From Hyperoodon ampullatus (lineage: Eukaryota; Chordata; Mammalia; Artiodactyla; Ziphiidae): a stretch of DNA of 64,000 nt. How positions within the stretch are numbered: position 1 is the first letter of the stretch; each line of letters begins with the position of its first letter. A program made the translations under genes and the position numbers. Below, in pieces: positions 60,901 to 64,000 of this stretch. The notes below the pieces were generated by a model. It did not search any database. It was given only the letters and a program-made list of their open reading frames with translations, and was not told where the DNA came from. Location of the stretch: assembly GCA_949752795.1 (NCBI GenBank), contig OX457065.1:2604001-2668000 (forward strand), given 5' to 3'.

Positions 60901-62644
60901 TATTTTATGTACCTGATCATTCAAATACCTGTGCCTTTGTACATCTGGTTTTGCTAGTGGTACCTTTTTCCCTTAGGTGTTTTGTAATTTTTACTATGAT
61001 CCCATGTTCGATGGAACTTTCTCTGTGGGAATTCTTTGAGGCCTAGGTTGGAAGTGGATTTCTCCAGAAGGTTTTCTTAATTATTTCTGCCAGGTACCTG
61101 GGAGCCCTACCAACCCAGGATTATTTTTAAATAAAATTTCAGCATCAATGGTAAAAGAAATAATAAAATAAATACTACCCTTGGAGTATGCATTTGGACC
61201 ACACACTTGTGTAACGGTGAGCTTCTGATGATAAAGTTGTAGCATGTGTAAGGTTTCCTGTTTCTGTCCCGACACAGCCCTGCCCCCCACCTCCAGCTCA
61301 GCCTGCGAGTCCTCTTAAACCCAGACCCAAGTTCTGCTTGGTCACTTTATATGCTAAAGCTGAGCCGTGCCAGCCCTCCAGATGCGTGTCTGGGAAACAC
61401 GGATTCTCTGTTCTAAAAGCCACTCCTCTCCACACTTTCTGTGCCCGGCCATGGGACGGGATGAAGGCACAGGGCCTGTCCTCGTGGCACTGGCCATCCG
61501 GGGGAAGTAGTTGCTTCAGCTGCCAGCTCAGCGCTGTACACATGGCTCTCGGGCCTCACAGTGGCCTTGCAGAGTGGGCTCTGTCCTTGGGGTTTGTGAA
61601 TGAGGAACCACAGGCTGCAGGGGCTTCAGGGACTGCCAGGGGTGAGCCTGGGGCCAGGATTTGAGCCCCTGGGTGGGGGCCACCTGGAGGGGAGGGGGGC
61701 CGGCAGGGGGTGCCTGTGGCTGCACCCGTGACCGCCACCCCTGTTCTCTCGCAGCGGCTGTGCACACCCGTGTACTGCAGGTACCAGTTCCACAAGACCC
61801 CAGTGCACAGGACTGAGGGCCAGCCGCATGGGACCCACGTCTACTTCCAGGACATCAACGTCATCTTCCTTGGGGCCATGCACCCCAGCGACCTGAGGGA
61901 ATACCTGGAGGGCCCCCCCATGGTGGTGGAAGTTCATGACCGGGACCGCAAGTCAGAGGGGTATTCCCGCAAGCCCGCCCTGTTTGGGGAGGACCCACTG
62001 GATTCGTACCTCAACCTCCAGACCCTAATTTCCCCGGAAGAGACGGAGAACAACCCCTTTGAAGCCCAGGATAAGATGTGGGACCCTTATGGGGTTGCCC
62101 AGGTCAGCTTTGCCGACCTCCTCCTTGGCCACAAGTACTTGAACCTGGCCGTCCCCGTCCACAGCTGCGAGCCCAAGGCCACGCGCCTCGGCCATGACAG
62201 CAGGAGCAGGAAGGTGGTGGGGTTGCGGGTGCCCAGAGACGGCCTGCAGCATGGCCCGATGCCCCCGGGCGACTACCTGGAGGCCAGCTGCCTGCTGAAG
62301 CTGCGGGTGGACGTGGCGGTGCCTCTGCGGGCCTGGACCGAGGCCCTGGATGCCAATCCCACGGCCTCCCGGTTTGGCCGCGTCATCTTCGTGTTCACCT
62401 CCAGTAAGCCCTCACTCCTGCACGGCCTCCTGCAGGACGTCACCGTGATCAACACCGAGGCCCTGGGCCTGGACTCCTGCCAGCAGATCCTGTCCGCCTT
62501 GAAAATGCGGGCGAAGATCCAGGAGCGGCCGGACCTGGACGTGCTCACCGGCTTCCACCTGCTGGACGGGCGGGGCCACCTCCTCATTCTGGAGGGCTTG
62601 GCCGGCCGGGGCCTGGGGCGGCTGTGGGAGAGCCACCAGAGCCG
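26798..62644 (+). CDS. CFAP92: CFAP92 (KIAA1257), nine coding exons, 3' end beyond window
   Basis: Cilia- and flagella-associated protein 92, a DUF4550-family protein linked to motile cilia; its precise axonemal position is not something I can assert. Coding exons: 26,832-27,093; 31,385-31,575; 32,200-32,404; 35,801-35,932; 36,827-36,902; 46,230-46,351; 49,084-49,224; 53,604-53,788; 61,755-62,644. Every junction is GT-AG and the phases (1,0,1,1,2,1,1,0,2) fit end to end with no stop, giving about 734 codons. The DUF4550 region spans exons 2-3 (residues about 105-210), and a large conserved C-terminal block fills exon 9. The last exon ends at a donor in phase 2, so further exons lie to the right, probably outside the window. 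The introns hold most of the L1 and SINE load. Identification is by recognition; exon structure is read directly. Confidence 0.88.
27440..27760 (+). repeat. Interspersed repeat, same family as 23,415-23,965
   Basis: GTGTAACAAATGCAAACAAC and CATTTCATTGGCTTCAAACAG recall the head of the 23.4-kb repeat. Diverged. Confidence 0.4.
27806..28021 (-). mobile_element. CHR-type SINE
   Basis: Antisense copy with 5' T-run and GGGAAGCCC at its right end. The duplication TAGACTATC plus T-run lies at 27,797-27,805 and 28,022-28,030. Confidence 0.93.
28810..29013 (-). mobile_element. CHR-type SINE (first of two at one site)
   Basis: Antisense. Flanked by TGTTTGTGGATTTT at 28,796-28,809 and 29,014-29,027. 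Confidence 0.94.
29028..29240 (-). mobile_element. CHR-type SINE (second of two at one site)
   Basis: Antisense. Flanked by the same 14-bp duplication at 29,014-29,027 and 29,241-29,254. Confidence 0.94.
31385..31575 (+). CDS. CFAP92: CFAP92 coding exon 2 (residues 88-151; start of DUF4550)
   Basis: The acceptor is GTCTTCTAG|GTCACG; with the last base of the previous exon it gives GHEGKC. It encodes [20 protein letters not shown] and [17 protein letters not shown], the first half of the DUF4550 domain. The donor is AAG|GTGAAT, phase 0, with a TG microsatellite starting 5 nt later. Confidence 0.9.
31581..31632 (+). repeat. (TG)n microsatellite next to CFAP92 exon 2 donor
   Basis: About 26 TG units with one TTT interruption near 31,597. 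It starts at intron position +6 after the donor GTGAA. Confidence 0.95.
31633..32199 (+). other. CFAP92: CFAP92 intron after coding exon 2
   Basis: Short intron, mostly unique sequence, with a minor CACA-rich stretch near 31,890-31,925. Confidence 0.6.
32200..32404 (+). CDS. CFAP92: CFAP92 coding exon 3 (residues 152-219; end of DUF4550)
   Basis: The acceptor is TTTTACACAG|ACC. It encodes [19 protein letters not shown] then [20 protein letters not shown], the conserved second half of DUF4550, which looks like a beta-rich fold. The donor is TTTTG|GTAAGT, phase 1. A CHR SINE begins about 20 nt into the following intron. Confidence 0.92.
32424..32624 (-). mobile_element. CFAP92: CHR-type SINE beside CFAP92 exon 3 donor
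   Basis: Antisense. The duplications 32,408-32,425 and 32,625-32,642 match at 17 of 18 positions. The left copy includes the last three bases of the GTAAGT donor. Confidence 0.93.
33221..33533 (-). mobile_element. CHR-type SINE, long form
   Basis: Antisense, with GCTGTGTTGGGTCTTCGTTT and GGGAAGCCC. The perfect 15-bp duplication TGTAGAGGGAATTTT lies at 33,206-33,220 and 33,534-33,548. Confidence 0.94.
34796..34997 (-). mobile_element. CHR-type SINE
   Basis: Antisense. Perfect 12-bp duplication TGGAGGAGCTTT at 34,784-34,795 and 34,998-35,009. Confidence 0.94.
35010..35390 (-). mobile_element. L1 3' end, 5' truncated
   Basis: Plus strand reads AAAATTGAAGTATAGTTGAT, TATAGTTCCCTGTGCTATAC and ATTCCACATACAAGTGATAT, the antisense L1 3' region. 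Confidence 0.85.
35801..35932 (+). CDS. CFAP92: CFAP92 coding exon 4 (residues 220-263)
   Basis: The acceptor is GCATTCTAG|AGG. In the phase set by exon 3 it reads [18 protein letters not shown] and then a Lys/Glu/His-rich, probably flexible stretch. The donor is ACATG|GTGAGT, phase 1. It has no recognisable domain; support is the phase fit at both ends and placement. Confidence 0.75.
36204..36365 (+). mobile_element. Mariner-type DNA transposon fragment
   Basis: GTTGGCCAAAAAGTTCGCTC followed by GGGTTTTTCCGTAACATG is a mariner terminal repeat known from cetartiodactyl genomes. I cannot find a matching inverted right end, so the copy is truncated and has no transposase frame. Right boundary approximate. 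Confidence 0.6.
36827..36902 (+). CDS. CFAP92: CFAP92 coding exon 5 (NAGNAG acceptor; residues 264-288)
   Basis: The acceptor is CAGCAG at 36,824-36,829, so the exon may start at 36,827 or 36,830; both keep frame and differ by one residue (AEKATLP or EKATLP). It encodes an acidic linker ([16 protein letters not shown]). The donor is TACA|GTAAGG, phase 2. Short and low complexity, so less certain than exons 2-3, but the phases fit. Confidence 0.7.
36903..37456 (+). other. CFAP92: CFAP92 intron after coding exon 5, left part
   Basis: Unique sequence plus a MIR at about 37,075-37,280 (CCATCTCCATTTTCTCCATA). I see no exon. Confidence 0.5.
37457..37535 (-). mobile_element. L1 3' end fragment
   Basis: TTATAGTTGATTTACAATGT and CTGTACAGCAACGTGACTCA: a very short, 5'-truncated L1 3' end. 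Confidence 0.7.
37621..37678. repeat. (AT)n microsatellite
   Basis: About 29 uninterrupted AT units at the 3' (left) end of an antisense L1, probably grown from its tail. Confidence 0.95.
37679..38307 (-). mobile_element. L1 (host copy C), 3' part
   Basis: Plus strand starts TTTTAACATCTTTATTGGAA and runs through GAGCTGATCTCCCTGTGCAA to GTGGTACGTGACTCTTTTTG. It is interrupted at 38,307 and resumes at 45,488. Confidence 0.88.
38412..38617 (-). mobile_element. CHR-type SINE in an L1 tail
   Basis: Antisense copy set in TTTA-rich sequence that looks like the tail of the L1 at 38,632. Duplication is hard to define because of the simple sequence. Confidence 0.88.
38632..39078 (-). mobile_element. 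L1 3' end, 5' truncated (copy A)
   Basis: Plus strand begins AAGCAGGTTCTTATTAGTCA and runs to GGGGTGCATGTATCTTTT. It closely matches 39,636-40,075 of the neighbouring L1, so the two belong to one young subfamily. Confidence 0.88.
39079..39630 (-). other. Unassigned AT-rich segment, candidate transduced sequence
   Basis: Not L1-like. The minus strand ends with an AATAAA signal (plus strand CTTTTATTCAAACAG near 39,100) shortly before an A-rich stretch, the layout of a transcript 3' end. No open frame of note. It lies immediately downstream of the L1 3' end on the same strand. Confidence 0.5.
40156..40373 (-). mobile_element. CHR-type SINE in L1 copy B
   Basis: Antisense. The duplication CTATTTTTAGTTTTTT is at 40,140-40,155 and 40,374-40,389. 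Confidence 0.94.
40991..41200 (-). mobile_element. CHR-type SINE in L1 copy B
   Basis: Antisense. Perfect 13-bp duplication TCGAATCCATTTT at 40,978-40,990 and 41,201-41,213. Confidence 0.95.
41575..42621 (-). pseudogene. L1 ORF2 reverse transcriptase segment
   Basis: A 348-codon open stretch of LINE-1 ORF2p, the endonuclease/reverse transcriptase that copies L1 RNA at the target site. Visible motifs are [28 protein letters not shown] and the catalytic box LLADDMILY (LADD where FADD is usual; both Asp kept). The thumb region follows in another frame (41,701-41,174). Separated from the endonuclease by a SINE at 42,706-43,015. Confidence 0.9.
42706..43015 (-). mobile_element. CHR-type SINE, long form, in L1 copy B
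   Basis: Antisense. Duplication TGTTGGCAGATTTTT / TGTTGGAAGATTTTT (42,691-42,705 and 43,016-43,030). Confidence 0.94.
43385..44388 (-). pseudogene. L1 ORF2 endonuclease segment, frameshifted
   Basis: Two overlapping frames. 44,388-44,155 has [20 protein letters not shown] and CCLQETHF; 44,218-43,385 has [18 protein letters not shown] and RIDHILGHK. These are the APE-type endonuclease hallmarks (QET, GDFN, and an SRIDH-like box). A frameshift near 44,200 breaks the protein. Confidence 0.88.
44617..45354 (-). pseudogene. L1 ORF1 segment
   Basis: The 245-codon N-terminal and central part of the L1 RNA-binding chaperone. It has a long coiled coil ([20 protein letters not shown]...), then the RRM-like part with [13 protein letters not shown]. 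Near 44,640 the frame shifts by one base relative to the remaining C-terminal sequence, so the product would be truncated. Confidence 0.88.
45488..45525 (-). mobile_element. L1 copy C, resumed 5' piece
   Basis: TGGTACATGACTCTTTTTG then AATTATGGTTTTCTCAG continues the L1 sequence broken at 38,307. L1 similarity stops near 45,525, its 5' truncation point. Confidence 0.7.
45616..45820 (-). mobile_element. CHR-type SINE
   Basis: Antisense. Perfect 15-bp duplication CTCCTTTATGACTTT at 45,601-45,615 and 45,821-45,835. Confidence 0.95.
46230..46351 (+). CDS. CFAP92: CFAP92 coding exon 6 (residues 289-329)
   Basis: The acceptor is AATTTTCTAG|ATG, joined in phase 2. It encodes [20 protein letters not shown] followed by [20 protein letters not shown]. 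The donor is CAAA|GTAAGT, phase 1. It sits beyond the 7.2-kb composite L1 in a 9.3-kb intron. Confidence 0.78.
46352..49083 (+). other. CFAP92: CFAP92 intron after coding exon 6
   Basis: 2.7 kb. It holds a CATC/ATCC simple stretch (about 46,510-46,560), old antisense L1-like sequence (about 47,215-48,560) and a MIR (about 48,590-48,790, CCCATTTGACAGACGGGG). I see no extra exon. Confidence 0.55.
49084..49224 (+). CDS. CFAP92: CFAP92 coding exon 7 (residues 330-376)
   Basis: The acceptor is GATTTCACAG|TTA. It encodes a strongly basic segment ([19 protein letters not shown]), then a return to hydrophobic sequence, [13 protein letters not shown]. The donor is GCAG|GTAGCC, phase 1. The basic run may be a nuclear or microtubule-contact patch (inference). 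Confidence 0.82.
50941..51299 (-). mobile_element. CHR-type SINE, long form
   Basis: Antisense, with GGCTGCGTTGGGTCTCCGTT. Duplication ACCTTCAATTTAA / ATCTTCAATTTAA (50,928-50,940 and 51,300-51,312). Confidence 0.93.
52774..52903 (-). mobile_element. CHR-type SINE, short
   Basis: Antisense, with (TTAA)n tail and CCGACCAGGGATTGAACC. The 18-bp flanks 52,756-52,773 and 52,904-52,921 match at 17 of 18 positions. Confidence 0.93.
53290..53497 (-). mobile_element. CHR-type SINE
   Basis: Antisense, about 106 bp upstream of CFAP92 exon 8. Duplication TTTTTGGTGTAATTTT / TTTTCGGTGTAATTTT. Confidence 0.94.
53604..53788 (+). CDS. CFAP92: CFAP92 coding exon 8 (residues 377-438)
   Basis: The acceptor is CTCCCCGCAG|GAT. 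It encodes [20 protein letters not shown], then [20 protein letters not shown], which looks like the start of a C2-like or Ig-like beta domain. The donor is GAG|GTAAGA, phase 0. Confidence 0.9.
54360..56440 (-). mobile_element. L1 3' part with a SINE inside
   Basis: Plus strand begins TTTTATTGGAGCATAGTTGA and runs through ATTGAGTAGAATTCCCTGTG, GCTGAGTAATATTCCATTGT and CAGCACCACTTATTGAAGAG. Frame fragments of ORF2 only; 5' truncated. Confidence 0.88.
54953..55326 (-). mobile_element. CHR-type SINE, long form
   Basis: Antisense with a (TTTA)n tail at 54,965-55,000. Duplication CATGTATCTTT at 54,942-54,952 and 55,327-55,337. Confidence 0.93.
57340..59180 (-). mobile_element. Old L1 fragment, split by a SINE
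   Basis: GTACAGTTCTGTAAATTTCA, then GTGGGTTTCCCGGGCTCTG and TGGATACAAGTCCTCTTTTG mark an older, diverged antisense L1. No open frames. Confidence 0.7.
58193..58503 (-). mobile_element. CHR-type SINE, long form
   Basis: Antisense. Duplication TCAACTGAGTTCTT / TCAACTGAGTACTT (58,179-58,192 and 58,504-58,517). Confidence 0.92.
60155..60275 (-). mobile_element. Partial CHR-like SINE
   Basis: TTTAGGCTGCGCCGGATCTTAG with repeated TTGTGGCATGCGG blocks after a (TTTA)n tail. The GGGAAGCCC end is missing, so it is truncated. Confidence 0.6.
60340..61070 (-). mobile_element. Old L1 fragment
   Basis: GTGGATACAAGTCCTTTGTC and TCTGCCCATCTGGAGCTTGA: antisense L1 ORF2/3' region, AT-rich and diverged. Confidence 0.65.
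61755..62644 (+). CDS. CFAP92: CFAP92 coding exon 9 (residues 439-734), large conserved exon
   Basis: The acceptor is GTTCTCTCGCAG|CGG, phase 0. The 890-nt exon encodes [70 protein letters not shown] and near the end [20 protein letters not shown]. This is the most conserved-looking part of the protein. The FxVHDRD and AxVSFxxLLxG segments resemble C2-domain strands (inference). It is GC-rich, in contrast to the AT-rich exons 3-6. It ends at AGCCG|GTAGGT in phase 2; reading on instead gives TAG at once. Confidence 0.92.
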
Positions 62645-63425
62645 GTAGGTAGGTCGCCGCATTTCTGGGTGGGGAGGGGTGGCCGAGCTCAGGTTCTGTG
62701 ATGCCGACTCTGGGAGGGGCCTGTTGATTCGGTGTCTCTCGGGGTTTGTATAAGGCACTTCGCAGAGCTCAGCAACTGGGAGAGCCGCTTGCCTTTGGTT
62801 GAAGTGAAGACTTCAGAGGTATGTGGAAGGGAGGCTGGTTCAGGAAACTGGGTCCTGCCTTCAGACTCCCGAGGTGTCCTCCCAGCCAGCGGGGAGCAGA
62901 ATGTCCTGCACGGCCCTGAGAGGAACACCACAAGGACACAGACATCAGCTTGTCCCGAGGGAGACAGGGCAGATTATCGTGAGGCTGGAGGGCTGCTTGT
63001 GCTGCAGAAGTCCCCTTCCCTGGAGGCCCAGGCGCCCCCGATGGCCGCCCCCTTGAGATGTTGCAGAGGCAACGGAAGTGTCCCCTTCTGGGCCGCAGCA
63101 GGTGGCCCCTCGTGGTCCTTCCGTTCTTTAGTTTTGGTGACGGGATAACTCTCTTTTTCTTTCATGATTTGCAGCTATTGTAGTTTGGATCAACAGGGCC
63201 TTCCTTCTCTACTCTGGAGGCCCCCCTGTCTGTTCTCAGAGCTCAGATGCCCCATGACTCAGATGCTGACAACAGCAGGGTGTCCGGATGTTGACTCTGT
63301 CCACCCAGGGTGGGGCCTGACTTGATGTGCTGATGGCCAAGAGCATGGGGGCAGGGGAAGCGGGGAGGCTGCCTCGTGGCTGGTTATTCTCCCAGGAGAA
63401 CTGAAAGCATGCATACACACAAAAA
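62645..63425 (+). other. CFAP92: CFAP92 intron after coding exon 9, no exon accepted
   Basis: Unique, GC-moderate sequence. An exon-like segment at 62,766-62,818 has AG and GT borders but does not fit the reading phase. Confidence 0.5.
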
Positions 63426-63429
63426 AGTG

Positions 63430-64000
63430 CACATGGATGTTCATAGCACTGTTATTTATAATAATCAGAAAGTGAAACAACTCAAATGTCCATCAGCTGA
63501 TGAACAAAACAGCCATACCATGGAATAATATTCAGCCATCAAAAAGGAATGAAGTATTGATACAGATACTTCAACATGGATGAACCTTAAAAACATTACT
63601 CTAGGGGACTTCCCTGGTGGCGCAGTGGGTAAGACTCATGCTCCCAATACAGGGGGCCCGGGTTTGATCCATGGTCCGGGAACTAGATCCCTCATGCATG
63701 TCGCAACTAAGAGTTCGCATACCATAGCTAAGGAGCCGGTGAGCTGCAACTAAGAAGCCCGCCTGCCTCAACTAAGGCACCCGTGAGCCGCAACTAAGGA
63801 GCCTGCGAGCTTCAACTAAGGAGCCCACCTGCCGCAACTGAGACCTGGTTCAACCAAAACAAACAAACAAACAAAAACTCATTATGCTAAGTGACCTGGA
63901 GGGCATTGTGCTAAGTGAAATAAGACAGAGAAAGACAAACACTGTATGTTATCACCTACAAATGGAATCTAAAAAATAAACTAGTGAATACAACAAAAAA
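63430..64000 (+). mobile_element. L1 3' region in sense, interrupted by a SINE
   Basis: AATGTCCATCAGCTGATGAA, CCATGGAATAATATTCAGCC and, after the SINE, GTGCTAAGTGAAATAAGACAG. It runs off the right edge. Confidence 0.82.
63604..63877 (+). mobile_element. CHR-type SINE with expanded internal repeats
   Basis: Head GGGGACTTCCCTGGTGGCGC, an (AAAC)n tail, and about six CAACTAAGGAGCC-type units between them. Inserted in L1 sequence. Confidence 0.9.

Larger units (their letters stand above)
53789..61754 (+). other. CFAP92: CFAP92 intron after coding exon 8
   Basis: 8 kb, mainly antisense L1 (54,360-56,440; 57,340-59,180; 60,340-61,070) with SINEs, separated by unique stretches at 53,789-54,350, 56,440-57,330, 59,180-60,150 and 61,080-61,750. 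No exon seen. Confidence 0.55.

Noticed and set aside
62766..62818. Exon-like segment flanked by TTCGCAG and GTATGT
   Set aside because: Entered in the phase left by CFAP92 exon 9 it hits TGA after 12 codons. It is open only in a phase the upstream donor cannot supply. It might be an alternative last exon, but without RNA I do not call it.
63700..63850. CRISPR-like spaced repeats
   Set aside because: The regularly spaced CAACTAAGGAGCC-type units belong to a SINE in a mammalian genome, the units are imperfect and the spacers are similar to each other.

Overview
This window is nuclear DNA from a mammal, most likely a cetacean. There are no bacterial-type operons. Coding sequence is split into short exons with GT-AG borders, and the background is saturated with L1 LINEs, MIR and L2 remnants and about two dozen tRNA-derived SINEs. 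Those SINEs start with a GGCTTCCCTGGTGG head and have flanking target-site duplications. This is the CHR family of cetaceans, hippos and ruminants. Several copies are nearly intact with perfect duplications, and the common variant looks cetacean to me (memory of the family, not a search).

Two protein-coding genes are visible, head to head. On the minus strand at 13,791-16,179 are the first two coding exons of EFCC1 (EF-hand and coiled-coil domain containing 1). Its remaining exons are expected beyond the left edge, so 1-13,790 is read as EFCC1 intron 2: old MIR, L2 and LTR remnants, one CHR SINE, and a striking 67-bp inverted repeat (826-892 / 1,136-1,202). On the plus strand at about 26,050-62,644 are nine phase-compatible coding exons of CFAP92 (KIAA1257, cilia- and flagella-associated protein 92, DUF4550 family). 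They give an open frame of about 734 codons that continues off the right side. The divergent EFCC1/CFAP92 arrangement agrees with my recollection of human 3q21.3.

Regulatory sequence is visible at both 5' ends. The CFAP92 start region is a CpG-rich block with a 20-bp tandem GC-box repeat and a full match to the RFX X-box, the hallmark of ciliary gene promoters. The EFCC1 5' flank carries GC boxes and an ETS-type core.

CFAP92 introns are dominated by retrotransposons. The 7.2-kb block at 38,308-45,487 is a composite L1 insertion inside an older L1, bracketed by an 18/19 target duplication. It contains extra non-L1 sequence downstream of the L1 3' end, which is best explained as 3' transduction. 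Elsewhere two SINEs sit in one target site, one SINE is nested in another, a SINE lies 21 nt past a splice donor, and a TG microsatellite starts 5 nt past another donor. I found no evidence of a wholly new molecular system. The most informative items are the promoter architecture, the composite L1, and the splice-site oddities of CFAP92.
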